Positions 21,816 through 35,777 of a stretch of DNA of 64,000 nucleotides are shown here, piece by piece. Position numbers and translations under genes: made by a program. Each line of letters starts with the position of its first letter. Positions within the stretch are counted from its first letter, which is position 1. The notes below the pieces were generated by a model, which was given only the letters and a program-made list of their open reading frames with translations, was not told the origin of the DNA and made no database searches. Source of the DNA: Chimonanthus salicifolius (Eukaryota; Streptophyta; Magnoliopsida; Laurales; Calycanthaceae); assembly GCA_013350335.1 (NCBI GenBank), contig CM023532.1, positions 90,957,383 to 91,021,382 on the forward strand, read 5' to 3'.

Positions 21816-22660
21816 TTGACAACACTAAAGGAGTTCCAGAGGCAGTCACCCCCAGAATTCAAAGGTGACCTAAACCCTAGAGTAGTTCAGAACTGGATTC
21901 GTAGAATTAAGAAGACATTCAAAGATTTAGCCATCACCGATGATAAGACCAACGTTAAATTGGCTACTTATCAATTGGTTGAGGTAGCAGGACAGTGGTG
22001 GGATGAGCTGACAGAGGCCAGACCTGAGACTGAGATTGTGATGTGGAAGACTTTCACCCAAGAGTTGTTGGAGAAGTACTTCTCTCAGGTGGACAGAGAA
22101 ACAAAAATGGTTGAGTTCTTGAATCTTAGGCAGGGCAGTGATTCAGTGGCTGTGTTCAAAGTTAAGTTTATTAAACTAGCTAGATTTTGTCCTGAATTGA
22201 TTAAGAACGAAGTGCTAAAAGCAAGAAAGTTCGAGAAAGGCTTGAACAAAGTTATTTAGCATTCTGTGATCCCTGTGAGACTTCCCATTTTTCCTAAAGT
22301 GGTCCAAAGGGCAAAGTTGGCCGCAGGTACGGCTACTAGGATGTATGGTGATGGTAAGCGAGACTATGGGAAACAATATTCTTACCAAGGTCAGAATAAG
22401 AAAAGGAAGATCGGTCATTTTCCTCCAAGGAAGTTTTCTTCTGGCATCCAATTATGGTCAGGAGCAAGTGCAATGCTACAATTGCAAGAAGTGGGGCCAT
22501 ACCGCCAATAATTACGACCAACCGAGTAAACCGCAGTGTTATAATTGTGGTAACATGGTCATATATCCAAGAACTTCCTTGAACAAAACAAGTCGAATGA
22601 TGAAATTCCACGTCCACAGAATAATTCGAATTTTTGCCGTTGAGGGTGATTCAGTAGATC
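21816..22660 (+). pseudogene. gag 3' part of the gag-only element, copy B
   Basis: After the target duplication the gag resumes (TTLKEFQRQSPPEFKGDLN) and is open to TAG at 22257-22259. The Retrotrans_gag core is clear: NPRVVQNWIRRIKKTF, GQWWDELTEARP, EKYFSQVDRETK, ARKFEKGLNKVI. The linker and nucleocapsid part continues in shifted frames to about 22660. The first knuckle has lost its last Cys to Tyr (HTANNYD) and the second is frameshifted after CYNCG. No protease, RT or integrase follows before the LTR at 22845. Confidence 0.88.
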
Positions 22661-22844
22661 CAACCAGTATGTAAGGTATGCCTTTGAATATTGATACTTG
22701 GATTGAAATATGGTTGGATTTGGAGCATCGCATACATTTACATCATCTATACAAGTTGGAAAGCTAGACGTGGATTTTGAAGGACATGTGAGTCTACGTA
22801 CCTTAGAAAACTTCTGGGTGAAATATCTTTAAGGGGGAGTAGTT
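22661..22844 (+). other. 3' internal noncoding region and polypurine tract, copy B
   Basis: Parallels 5400-5587 of copy A and ends with AAGGGGGAGTAG before the LTR. Confidence 0.7.
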
Positions 22845-24631
22845 TGTAGCGACCCGACCCAAATTAGCAGGTTTAAACCCAACTAGAATTTTCGGGAAGG
22901 TTTTTAACTGGGTGTTATGTCTATTTTCCTCATTGTGTATTTAAAATTGTTTGAATTTAATACTTGATTTGTTTAAAAAAAATCATAACTTTGGTTTTCT
23001 CTCTCAAACTTTGATCAGATCTCCATGGTTTTTCATGATTGAATACGAACATGGAGATGAGAGAAAGAAAAAGAGAAGGAAAAAGGACTGATTTGAGGAC
23101 TTTAAGATATTGGAAAACAAATTCAAAGAATTCGTTTGGAGTTTTAAGGAAAATCAAGTAAACCCAGTATGTAGTTTGCGCACCTTGCGGTAAAAATTCC
23201 ATATCTCAGGCATCCAACGGAATGTTTCAAAGAAATTTGTTTCGTTGGATTCTAAATTTATAGATTGGAAACAAAAGAAGGTGATTTCATGCCTCATATC
23301 TGATTTGAAAGACAGACCAAAATCTGGTTGAGATATGGGATACAGTTTCGCTGGGGTTTACTAAATAAACCATAAATTGTACTCCCAAGGTTGAAACGAC
23401 TTAAAATTTTAGTTTATTCTGATAAGAACGGCGATTCCTATCTCCATATAAAATATGATGAATTTTAAATGAAGTTTGATACCCCAAACCATATCTACAA
23501 GTCGAACCTATTGCAGACTGCTAAAAAACGGACAACTTTACAGTGCTGGATTGTAGATATTTAATCTCGGTCTCTAATCATCTAAACAATACAAACATTT
23601 TTCCTAAACTGAAGCCCATGTAGATATATACCTCCTGTAAAAATATAAGAGGGAAAATCATTTATTTGAAGGGTAGAATGTGGTCTGTAAGACAGAAAAC
23701 TCGTATGAGACTGCAAAATGTTGAGCAGTGTACATGTCTGAGTATTTTGATCATAACTCGGGGTAGGAACGTCCGTTTACGATGAACCAGATATTGTTGT
23801 AATCCAATCTTAGATACCTATCCATTAAAAAAATATGTCACCCTGGTTTAATTATAGAAGATACCATAAAATTCTGCAAGATAGCTCAATTTTTTCTCCA
23901 TTTAACTTTTTTAAACCTTAGACTAATTGTATTTTGTTTAGTACCCCTTGGACTTGATTTGTTTGGACAGAACAAATGTGGTACATTTGTTGAATTCCTT
24001 GATTTTAAAAGGATTTAAATGAAATAAAATTTTAATGGTCAAAAACTCTAATCAATGACAACGAGTTTGGGGACCTGAAGCTTGTTGGAACTTGGAATTG
24101 CTGGCGTTTCTTTGCTTGGTGAATTGCAAAATCTCGGTGAGGGAAACAAACTCTTAAATGTATTTATTTTATTTTGGATTCCAATAAATACTTTGTTGTA
24201 TTTGAATGCATTGAATGGGTTTATTTAAAAAATACTGAGAATTTATTTTTTAAACGGGTGAGTCGTGCTTCTCACGGAATGTAAAGGGGGATTTTTTATT
24301 AAATGCTTTAAACCAGTGAGTGACTCAGTCAGCCTAGATTGTGTGTTCGACCCGTTTATCTAGTTGAAGAACCCAGGACATGGATTCAAGATTTTAAATA
24401 GGGACTGTCTAAATTTGTGTTGGAATTTTATTGGATTAGGATTACCATAATTATTTACGTTATTATATGTCGTATTTGATAAGCCATTGTCATTGCACAT
24501 GTTATTTGAAATAAATGTGTATGGATTTAGTTTAGTGTTGAGCATGCTAAATTAGTCGGTGGAATTAATATGGCTTTATTTGTATATTTACATGTGTAAA
24601 TCTCTGTATTTATTTTTGGTTATGGAATTCA
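22845..24631 (+). mobile_element. LTR 2 of the gag-only element, segment 1
   Basis: Starts TGTAGCGACCC like LTR 1 at 5588 and follows it with internal deletions: the stretch equivalent to about 5750-6390 is missing. It is interrupted at 24632 within GAATTCATG and resumes at 28802-28807. The equivalent of the interruption point in LTR 1 is about 7945. Confidence 0.85.
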
Positions 24632-27600
24632 TGTAACGCCCCGCCCTTTTTCACTCGCTTCTTCCCGTAAATTCAGAGTCCATTTTTTTATAACAGAGTA
24701 GAGTGATAGAGCACGAGATGTCACGACGCGAGCTAAGTCCGAACTTCTAAAGTCCGACCCTTAACTGGCCAACCCTATGTGTGCATGGACCAAGTCCAAG
24801 AAAACAGTTCACACATAGCGATACGATACACATGTGGAATACATCATAACATGCGGAATAAAATTAGAACCAAGTTCTCTTCCATTGATAGCAAAGTACA
24901 TAGTCAAATAATCATATTAATCATTATCCAAATAAAACATCCAATCATAGCAATTCATCTAAGTTATTACATTCCGAAATCTGGATACTCCAAATACAAA
25001 TCTCTGAGTATCTTAAACAAAATATAAAACTAAAAGTATTCCAAGCTCCTATCCTTATCCCTTTCCGCGTTTAGCGTTTTCCTCGTTTCCTGCATCATCC
25101 ACTAAAGGGTAGAAGTAGGGCGTTAGTACAACGCGCCCAGTAGGTATTCCAATTAGGGTTAACACATGGGTTAGTACCAAAAATCCAGATATAATAAATA
25201 TATCAAATCAGTTATAATAAATCATAACTTACTCATAAAGCATCGTATCAAAACAGTGTATGATAATAGAGATTCAATCATACCGATAAAAACCAAAACC
25301 TTGCATGATAATAAAAATCATAATCATGCCGATTCAATGCCATGCCATGCTATCATATGCAATGAGTCCCGCCCATCACAAAATATAGGATATACTCTTG
25401 ATGGAATTCTCCTCATCAAGGTATCTTCCTGGTGGAATTCTCATCACCAAGGTCTTCTCTCTTGATGGAATTCTCATCATCAAGGTATCCCCTGATGGAA
25501 TGCTCATCACCAGGGTCTTCATACATAGCATTCCTCTTGATGGGATTCTCATCATCAAGGTATTATACATAGTATCCTCTTGATGGGATTCTCATCAACA
25601 AGGTATCCCCCACTAGTGCTTTACGGACGCCCCGACGGAGTGTGGGTCCCCGGTTACCTGTCATCCCTTCCATGCCATGCATGAGATGCAAATACCACAT
25701 GCTATGCAATTATACAAAATCATAGCATTTAAAAACTCATATTTAAAACACATGCTATTTTATCAAATAAACATAGCATATTAAATCACCATTTGAAACA
25801 TATCCTTTGCAATATAAAATCATCAAAATAAGATAAAGACAATGTACATAAACCCATGGTTTCAAAGAGGTGTAATCCTACCAAAGACCGTTAACGCGTG
25901 CTTGCATCTTTCGTCCAATAATCGATCGCCGATCGCGCACCACTTGCTAGATCTCGTTACCTTATAAGATAATAACAAATCAAAACCAAGTCCCACTTGA
26001 TTTACAATTATTTTAAGTCCATAAACCAATCCCATGGTTTATCATTTTCAGCCGCTATTACCAAATTGTCATTGGTCTAATATTTAATTAACAATTCATT
26101 CATTTAATCCAACGTACGTAACCCCATGTTCATCAAAACAATTAACATGGGGTTTGGCCACACACCATGGCCAAAACCCATGATCCCTTATTTTCACTTA
26201 ATTACCAAAATGCCATTATACATACCCATAGCCATTTACCTTCCCTATTTTAATATATTTACAAGATTGCCATCCATGGCTAATGTAACCTCTTTTAGCA
26301 AGTATTTACAACCTTGTCATTGCCTCCAACAATTTAGGCTTAGGTTCCAACACATAGATCCATTTATTTATTTTAAACATCCATAATATACCAAATAACC
26401 CTTTTAAAATAATTCATAACTGATTCCATCAACTTATGTTTGAGTTTCAAAACATAGCTCCAATAATTCTACATAATTACCATATTGCCATCCAAGGCTA
26501 TAATTCCATTGTTCTCACCCTTCATCCCTTTAAAATACACCCAAACATAAACTCATAACTGATTCATAAATTTTATACATTATACATGACACTCCAATAA
26601 TCCACAACCATAGATCCGTAAATAAAACCTTACCTTCCTTTAATCATATTAGGCTCATTCAAGACCCATAAAAATTGGTGCATCATCTTAGGTCCATAAA
26701 TGACCCATTCTCTATATCAAGTCCATCAAATCCATAATCATTCAAGGTCCATGCTTAGATAGTTCATAAATAGAAACTTCCTAAATTTAATATATAAATT
26801 CCATACTTAGAAAGTTTCCAACTTTAGCATCCAACTTCCATAATTACGAAATTGTCATTCATGGCCAACCTTCCATAAATAGAAGGTTTCCAATTTTAGA
26901 ATCACCTTCCATTTAATCTAAGTTCCATAATTAGTAAGTTACTAATTTAGTCTCCACCTTACCATTATTAGATAGTTTCCATAATTAAAATTCCAACTTT
27001 CCATAAATGGAAGGTTTCCTTAATTAGACTCCACCTTCTATTGTTAGAAGGTTTCCATAATTAAACTTACTAATTTAACAACGTCCTTCCATAAATAGAT
27101 TGTTTCCTTAATTAACCAACACCTTTCCATATTTGGAACCTTTCTACATTAATCCCCATTCCAAAAACAACCCCATGGGGTTCGGCCAAGCACCATGGCC
27201 GAACCCTATGGTTCATGACCTTCCTCAATGGTTTAGATCCATTAAACTCAACCACCAATTCATTAAATATTTGGTGGGGTTCGGACATACACCATGGACG
27301 AACCTCACCCCTTCTTTTCATTAGTATGGATCCAAGCAATTAGCCATAAAACAATCCATATTCTTTCATTGATTTCTTGAATCTAAAACCGACCACCATC
27401 AAAGGTTTTTATGGTTTAAAATCTAAGATCATAAACCCAATGAATAAATCAAAACTCTCGATGGTTGTCAATCTTAAAACCCATCAATTAAATAAAATCT
27501 TTCCATGGGGTTCGGCCATGCACTATGGCCAAACCCTATGGTTCTTTCTCTCCATTTAAACCATTAAATCATCTCCAATCTCCCTCCATGGGGTTCGGCC

Positions 27601-28801
27601 AAACACCATGGCCGAACCCTACGGTTCTTTTTGTTTCAAAAATAAAACTATACCATTAAGATACTAACCTCTTTCCGATTGATTTCTTGTTCTCTCCTTG
27701 CTTGATCTTTCTCTTCCAATCTTCTTCTCCTTTCTCCTTTCTCTTGCCGTGTGGAAGAGAATGATGAATTGAGAGAGGGAGAGAGAGGAATAAACTTAAC
27801 AATAAAGGATGTCAAAACCGTGTATCCCTCTTGATCTCTCCTTTTTTAGCCTTTCTTAATCCCACATTAGAAAGTTCTTAAGATAAGCAACCCTTAGTCG
27901 TGCGCCCCTTGTGTTCTCCGTTTTTACACATATACCATATTGTAACTCAGTTTTGACCTTGTTAACTTCTGCAACAGAAAAAGTGGTAAACTACAAAGTT
28001 GTAGCACTTGAAGTCTTCTTTCCAACACAAAAAGAATCAAAGCAATCGAACACTGAAGTGGAAATTTATAACCAAAATACTGAACATATGTCAAACCCTC
28101 CTTATTTAACCATAGCCGACTTTCCCTCTTTAATTTGCCATATCCAACTTTCCCTTTCTTAATTTAAGACCTTCCAATCGGCCAATGCTAAAATACATAT
28201 AGCAATGCCGTGTACACTTGTTTGCCTCTTATAAAACCTTCTCTTTAATTACACTTCCCATTTTAATTTCCAACTTCTAAACTTAGAAACTTACTAACTA
28301 AATAACCATTCTCCATATTTAAACACTTTCCAAACTTAGCTTCAATGTTTCCATAGTTAGGCACTTTCCAAATTTAGCCATTGCCTTAACTTAAATCCAT
28401 CCACATCATGCGCATATAATTAATTATAGACATCTTATTGTTTGGCAATAAGATATCATTGCCTAAACCCAACGTGTGACCTATTTTAGGACCATCCTAA
28501 AATCTTTCCACTTAATCTTAAATATCTCATCTCATCCAAAATATTATGCGCATATAATCCCCTTGATTTTTTGTGATATAAAATCTTATATTCGGCCATG
28601 CAATCTTTTATCTATTTAATTTTGCATTACTAAAATAATTCAACCTATTTAAATTTATTTGAAACCATTTATCAAAATCGTTGGGTCTTAATTGGGCAAT
28701 GACCCAATCACTTTATCCATCTAAAATCCATATCTAAAATCTCCCAATTTAAATAGGTAATTTCCATAAATATTTATAACTTGAGAATTCGGGGTATTAC
28801 A
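24632..28801 (-). mobile_element. solo LTR, minus orientation (4170 bp), Tekay-like
   Basis: Flanked by ATTCA at 24627-24631 and 28802-28806. On the minus strand it runs from TGTAATACCCCG (28801) to GGGCGGGGCGTTACA (24632). No internal coding region is present, so it is a recombined solo LTR. Features on the minus strand: hairpins at 27586-27625, 27503-27541, 27271-27308, 27172-27212 and a decayed one at 26147-26181; repeated AGAATTCCATCAAG-type units at 25390-25600; the GGGCGCGTT box near 25115-25140; a T-tract (A-tract on the minus strand) at 24685-24691. ORFs within it (25256-25583, 26126-26386, 27911-28162) are not conserved. Confidence 0.88.
25385..25605. repeat. short tandem units CTTGATGGAATTCTCATCA
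   Basis: Six degenerate copies of a 30-50-bp unit (TTGATGGAATTCTCATCATCAAGGT and variants), each internally palindromic because TTGATG pairs with CATCAA. Other LTRs keep one or two copies of the same unit (for example 51977-52075), so this one has expanded. Confidence 0.8.
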
Positions 28802-28997
28802 ATTCATGCATGAATGGTACGATTGGTTATCATGCATGGGCATCCAGGATTGGGTGGGAGGTGAAGTTAGTAAATGACTAAGGGACGAGTGAAAGGTCGT
28901 ACTTATTCAAGGGAATGACTACAGATCGAACAAACTTATCTAAGTGAATGGCTATAGACTGATCGAATGGTCGTACTTAATTAGGGGCTGAAGGCTA
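28802..28997 (+). mobile_element. LTR 2 of the gag-only element, segment 2
   Basis: Continues LTR 2 after the solo LTR (ATTCATGCATGAATGGTACG, compare 7945-7970 in LTR 1) and ends at GGCTA (28993-28997), where the next insertion begins. Confidence 0.85.
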
Positions 28998-30075
28998 TGT
29001 AAGAGCCCAGATTTTCAATGCAATAATTATATTGGCTATTATCTATTTTAATTGATAAAAAAAAAAAGATTTATAGATGGAATGGATGTTAGATGGATAA
29101 GATTCGGGGCAATGGCCCAAGTATGGTCCAATGGATCATGGATAGGGTTAATTCTAATTAATTGGGTAAATGTGGTCAATTGGGTCAAATGCCCAATTGG
29201 GACCCTGTAACACCCCGGATTTTCAAATTATTAACATATACGAAAATTACCCATTTAATTTGTGAATTATTAGATATGGACCTTATATGGGTAAAGTGAT
29301 GGGTCATTGCCCAATTAAGACCCAATGGTTTTGGAAAAGGGTTTCAATAAAAATTTAAATGGACTGAATTTAATTAGTAATGCAATTTATATAAATAAGG
29401 GATTTGGGTTAATTGCATGCGCATGAAAGGTATTGATGGAAATATTTTAGGAGTTGCATGGCCGTGTATGAAGATTTGCACATCTAAGAAGATGTGCTAG
29501 ATTATCTTTAAAAAAAGGGGTTGCTAAATAAATAAGATGTCTAAATTTAAATAAAGATTGTCTTAGTCGTGTATGTGAGATATGCGCCAAAAGGAGTTCT
29601 TTTCCCTTAATTAAAAACGACACTAGGAAGGTACTAAATAGAAAAATCTAGGCACCTTTTAAGATAGGACTGATTGGGGGTTTATAAAAGAAAGACACCA
29701 AGGGCGCATGGCACCTTTTAAATATGAACCAAGTGGAATTTCTATAAACCAAGTGTAGTGCACACGGCAATGGCTATTTCAGCATGGGGCACATGGCATT
29801 AGGCAATGGCTAATTTAAAGGGTCTTGGTACCTTCTAAATTGGGATCAATGGGAGATTAATTAAGGCAACAAGAGGGGTGCATGGCACCTTCTAAATCAA
29901 TACACCAAGGGGCGCATGCACCTTCTAAGTTGGGACCAAGTGGTGGTTTTATAAAGGAAGGCACCAAGGGGCACATGGCAACACACAATCTAGGGAAGGA
30001 TTGACGCATTATGCTCTTGACAAGAAGGTGTTCTCAGCTTTGTGAAAGATCAACGAGGCTAAGGAAGAAAAGAAG

Positions 30076-33000
30076 TGTAACGCCCTGCCCTTTCCGAGAA
30101 ATCAGAGTCTAAATTTTTTTTTAAATAATAATAAAACATAAAAAGAGAGCGGGTGGAGTCACGACGCGAGTTAAGTTCAGACTACTCAAGTTTGAACCTT
30201 AACTGGCCACCCATGTGTACATGGACTAGACCATGATAATGAATCACACATGGAACAAACTACAACATGCGAAATAAACTAGATTAACTGCGGAAATAAT
30301 ATGAAAAGATAGCAAGTAACAGTCCCAAATGATAATTAAGATAAACAACCATCCATAGTAATTAGTCCAATCAAACCATAGCAAGTATTAACTTATTACA
30401 TGTCCATCAAACTATAATCCAAATGACAGTAGATAAATAATCATGTTCATCATTCAAGCACTTAGGCTTGGCTCCCCTCCCGGTCATCGACCTTCTCTTT
30501 CCCTTTCCTTGTACCTGCATTCTCCTCTGAGGATAGAATTAGGGCGTTAGATCAATGCGCCCAGTAGGTTCCCGAATCAGGGCTACGACATGTTAGCATA
30601 TAAAACATGCATATATATCATATTACATGATCATCAAAAACAGGTAAAACAATGCTATGAAGTATGCACATGCAATGAGTCTCTCCCATCATGTACATTC
30701 ATTGCCATCACTTGACATGCCTCGTACCGTCAAGGTAAATCACAATACACTTCCATCTTTTCATCATTGAGTTGACTCATATCACATATTAGTCCTCCTG
30801 GAGGGACTCTCATCGCCTAAGGAGACCATTGTGACCATGATCATCATGTTACTCCTCCTGGCGGGACTCTCATCGCCTAAAGAGGAAGTAACTCATAATT
30901 GCAACACTGTAGCACCTCAGTCATCATCCCATGTCCATGCATGAGATGCCAATGCTTTGTATGCCATTTGTAAATGCATAATTCATCATTCAAAATATGA
31001 TAAGTAATAGTATGTCAATAACTCATAAAACCCTTCATGAAAACAGGTGAAAATGTGGTTACAAGTAGGTAGGAAACCTACATAAACTTTGCTTAAGTGT
31101 CCGTTCCTTTTTGAGCTTCACCCGGTCACGACTCGCACGTCGTTTAACTCTCGTCACCTTGTGATGTAACAATAAGTAAATCATACTATCATTTAAATGT
31201 CCATTCACATATAAAAACATCTTGTAAGTCCTTTGATCAATCCCTTCATTTGGCTTGTATTCACAGATTTGCCATTGGTCTAACCAATGTCTAATCTTGC
31301 TCATAATCAAAGTTCATAAAAGTAATCTACCTTAGTGGGGTTCGGCCATACAACATGGCTGAACCTCACCACTTTGTTTTTGATCCTTTACACCTTTCAT
31401 ACATCAATCTTCATTTTGATTTTTAACCAATCAAATTACAAGTTAGCCACTAGGTCTACTAAATGACCACTAGTGGGGTTCGGCCATACTACATGGCCGA
31501 ACCTCACCATACTGATTTTGTCTCTTCTTTCATCATATATAGTGGTTGGTTATTTACTTATCACTAAGTCCAAAGATAAATAGACATGTTTACTTAATCC
31601 AACTCATATAAACAAATCATAATCTCCAACAAAACAATCTATGGGGTTCGGCCATTCATATGGCCGAACCCTATGATCCTCCTACTCAATGATCCCATCA
31701 TTTGTTTACAAGTTAGGCTCTACTATTTAGCCATGTTAACTACATGGTTCAGCCATTCCATGGCCAACCCAAAACAGCAAGCTTATTTCCATTTGACACA
31801 CATAAGAAAACCCATAGACTTGGTCCATTCATCCCAAAAATAGCCCCATGGGGTTCGGCCATGTGGTTCTCTTGATCTGATTGATCCATCATTTACCCAT
31901 GATTATTCATGGTTTAATCATGCTAACTCAACCATGACATATACATGGTTCAGCCGCATAAACATCTACCAAAACAGTAAATTAAACTTCACCAAATCAC
32001 ATCAATTACTTACATGGGGTTCGGCCATCCAAGGTGGCCGAACCCTATGTCCATGTTTTGGTCTTTCAAACATGTTTTAGGTGTTATTTAAACATACAAT
32101 ACCAATATAATATTGCTGCATTTATACCTCTTAGAAACCTATCCAAATAAGTTCATCCACTTGTCCCAAAAGACCATAATATTTCGTGGGATTTGGCCAT
32201 CCAAGATGGCCGATCCAAATGGTCCATTTTATCAGTTTTAAACCACTGTTTTAAACCCATGATACCTTCAGTCCTTATGTCACTCAAATCCATGTTTTTA
32301 ACCCTTTCTAAAACATGCATTTGAATCTTAAATAAAACCCAAAAACAGTCCATAAAACTCCATGGTTTCCATGTTTCAAAACATGAAAACCATCAATCTT
32401 TTACATGGGGTTCGGCCCTCCATGGTGGCCGAACCCAATGGTTATTTTTACCATTTTTAAACCTTTATTAATCAAGGTTAAAACCTTGGTGTATTCGGCC
32501 ATAACCATGGCCCAATACACACCCCATTTGTTCCATGTTATTAAACCAAAATAACATATAAATGCTTACCAAAACTTCCAATCTTTCTTCTTGCCTTTGG
32601 TCCTTGGCTTCTCCCTTTTATTTCTTCCTTTCTTTTGCTGTTTTGTGCTTGATCTACTGGTGCAAACACCTCTGCTATTCCAGCTAGGAGAAACGAATTG
32701 GAGAGAGGGAGAGAGAGGTAGGAATTCTTGAGATCTCCAAGAATGACAATCGGCCAAGAGTGGTGTTTTGTTTTTGGTTAAGCAGCCCCATATCTCTCAT
32801 CCAATCCTCATCAATATTTGCTTAAATCAATGGGACACTTGCTGTTAACCAATGCACACCCATTGGCATCCCAACGTTGGAGGCTTGGGTTTCCAAATGG
32901 GATAGGAACCCTCCAACTTCCCATGAGACTTTTATCTCATTTTATTAACTTCACACATGGGAAAACCCTCCATGCCATTAACGTGTGGAACCTTAACCTT

Positions 33001-33819
33001 GGTGGGGTGTGAGACCAAAGCAACTCCCCACCTTCCACTTGGCTCACTTGAATTATAAGACCCCTTTGATTTCCAACACAACTCATCTAACTCATAAGCC
33101 CAACTCACCTCATTAATTGACAATCATTTAATGCATTTGAATCAACTCATTTTTAATTCAAATTAAATAAAATCGGTTCCACTTAACCTGATTTAACTCA
33201 CCATTGAACTCATTTGTGGGCCCACACGGTCGGCTGTGGTCAACAAAGTCAACCCGACCCGTTGGGCCCCCCCTTTAGCTCCTTGACCCATTTTTGACTC
33301 CATGACCCAATTATGGGTATTTTGGTCATTTGCAATTGGTTTTCACATGTGTATCAGGCCTACCCATTTTTTCTCCACTTTATTTCCAATCAAATAAGCT
33401 TAACCCCATTTAATTTGAGCTTACACAATGGTCAAATCATCCATTTTGACTTATTGGGTCCAATTGGGCTCTTTGACCCATTTAGCCATTTTCGACCCAA
33501 TTGATGTTCATTACCCATCCAATCAAACTTGACATTCATAATGTGCTCATATGATCTTAATTTGAGCAATGGGCCCCACCATTTCATTACTTAACATCAC
33601 AAAATAATTAATTTAACACATCAGGGGCATTTTCGTAAATATCCACTTCATTGAGAAATTACCCATCCAATCAAACTTGACAATCATAATGTGCTCATAT
33701 GATCTTAATTTGAGCAATGGGCCACACCATTTCCTTACTTATCATCACAAAATAATTAATTTAACACATCAGGGGTATTTTCGTAAATATCCACTTCATT
33801 GAGAAATTGGGGTGTTACA
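30076..33819 (-). mobile_element. solo LTR, minus orientation (3744 bp)
   Basis: Flanked by AGAAG at 30071-30075 and 33820-33824. On the minus strand it runs from TGTAACACCCC (33819) to GGGCAGGGCGTTACA (30076). Hairpins at 31334-31370, 31472-31508, 31640-31674, 32012-32050, 32187-32220 and 32405-32441, plus single arms near 31850 and 32490. The GGGCGCATT box lies near 30541-30565. A 148-bp stretch is tandemly duplicated next to its start (33513-33660 and 33661-33808). Confidence 0.88.
33513..33808. repeat. 148-bp tandem duplication near an LTR start
   Basis: Two adjacent copies beginning ACCCATCCAATCAAAC and ending TTCATTGAGAAATT, with a handful of differences (for example GGGGCAT against GGGGTAT). 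The left-edge LTR (2845-2985) has a single copy, so the duplication is specific to this insertion. Confidence 0.85.
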
Positions 33820-35380
33820 AGAAGATTGGAAGAGAAAGAACAACCGAAGGAAAACCGTAGGAGTCGCAGAACCAGTAAGTAGTTTGATATTTTTGTTTAA
33901 AAATAAGGAACCATAAGATCCGGCCATGGTGTATGGCCGAACCCCATGGAAGAGAATTGGGAGATGATCATGGTATTTTTAATGGAATGATGAACCATAG
34001 GGTTCGGCCATGGTGCATGGCCGAACTCCATGGAAGGACATGGATTATTTAATGGAACTTTGAATGATGAGAACCATTGAATATTATGTATGTTTTAAAA
34101 GGGGTTTTAATGGATGTTTTTGGTGAAGATCCTAGACCATGGATATGGCCATGGAGTATGGCTGAACCCCATAAATATTTATGGAAGTATGTTCATGAAT
34201 TTAGATCATGGAAAATGATGGGAAAGGTTATGTATGATTTATTTTAAATGGTTGAAGAGAAGTTGATGAACCATAGGGTTCGGCCATGATGAAGAATCGA
34301 ACCCCATGGAGGAACATTGGGTTTGTTTAATGGGTTTTTGAAGGGTAAAAGTCATAAGTATATATGTATGATTTAAAAAGGAATTAATGGACCATAGGTT
34401 CGGCCATGTTGTATGGCCGAACCCCATGGGAGTTTTGATTGGTAATGGTATATGATTTTTGAAGGGATTAAATGGAGACCATGGAAAAATATAGATGGAC
34501 TTAATATGGTGAATCCATGTATGTGCTGTCTAAAATTACGGACCTAAAATTAAGGAGATGAAAGATCACCATGGCCGAACCCCCATGAATTTTGTTAGTA
34601 GGTTATTTATTAGCCTAAGTATATTGTTAAATAAATTAAGGAGGAGGATGGAACCATGATATCATGGGTTCGGCCATGGTGTATGGCCGAACCCCATGAA
34701 CAATTTTTATGGGTCATGTATGGACCTAATATGATTAAAGGAAGGGAGGATTAAGATAAATAATTTGCTACGATAAAAAGAGGGATGGCAAGGATGTAAT
34801 TATGTGAAATCAATGGACCATGGGTTCGGCCATGGTGTATGGCCGAATCCCATGGGGAATGTTGCTAAACTTAAGGTTTGATGAATGTTAGATGATTAAT
34901 CGGTTTATGATTAGAAAAATGGAATTATAGCCTTGGATGGCAATATGGTAATTATGTAGAATTAATGGACCATGGGTTCGGCCATGGTGTATGGCCGAAC
35001 CCCATGAAGAAATATTTGGTAAACTTGGGGGTTTTATGAATCAATTTTATGAATGATCAATTTTGGAACAAAAACATGAAGTAATGGCAATTTGGTAATA
35101 TCGGCTGAAAATGATTGCCACGGATGGCATTTTGGTAATTAAGTGAAAATAAGGGACCATGGGTTCGGCCATGGTGTATGACCGAACCCCATGAGAAATA
35201 TTTTCATGGACTTAGTGTATGCACACATAGGGTTGGCCAGTTAAGGGTCGGACTTTAGAAGTTCGGAATTAGCTCGCGTCGTGACGTCCCGCTCTCTATC
35301 ACTCTTCGTTTTAAAAAAAAAAAATAGACTCTGATTTTTGGAAAGTAAAAAGGGGGTGAAAGAGGGCGGGACGTTACAGT

Positions 35381-35392
35381 TGGTATCAGAGC
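35381..35392 (+). promoter_or_regulatory. E5 primer-binding site (tRNA-iMet)
   Basis: TGGTATCAGAGC two bases after the 5' LTR. Confidence 0.95.
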
Positions 35393-35777
35393 GAACTAGA
35401 AAGAGTGAATCTTTCGGAGTAAATTAGTCCGGCCTCGTGCATTAATTTACTTCGTTAGACTCAGACGGATGATAGCAAAGGAAGTACAGTCAAAATAAAT
35501 GGATTTATCCAACATAGCAAATTAGGAGATACTTCCCCGATATCCCCAAATTGATAACAAAACAATTGATACTTTGGAAGTTTCCCCAAAAAAAAACAAA
35601 GAAATCAAGAGTGCTTATTTGGCAATTTCCCAAGGACAAGAAACACAAGATGTTTATTTGGCAAATTTCCCCAAACGAGAGACAGTATGTGATACATAGG
35701 GAAATTCCCCAAAACAAAGACTGGTTTGATTTGTATTGCGGTTGTCATTGATATGTTTCTGTTGTGGTGATACAGAT
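35393..35777 (+). other. E5 leader with TTTGGCAA-TTCCCC iterations
   Basis: At least five occurrences of TTCCCC or TTCCCA at 35530-35710, several preceded by ATTTGGCAA. Similar layout to the leader of G1 (13310-13560). A TACAG precedes the ORF start at 35778 and would make a plausible splice acceptor, though this is only a possibility. Confidence 0.6.

Larger units (their letters stand above)
29206..35378 (+). repeat. E5 5' LTR, interrupted
   Basis: Own sequence is 29206-30075 and 33825-35378 (about 2.42 kb). It ends ACGTTACA two bases before a primer site. Ten hairpins or remnants are seen at 33911-33949, 33994-34033, 34135-34171, 34271-34309, 34391-34429, 34565-34588 (collapsed), 34662-34699, 34817-34855, 34969-35007 and 35157-35193. 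Relative to its partner it lacks about 190 bp (equivalent of about 44800-44990), the junction lying in a GGTGA shared by both deletion ends. Confidence 0.88.
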
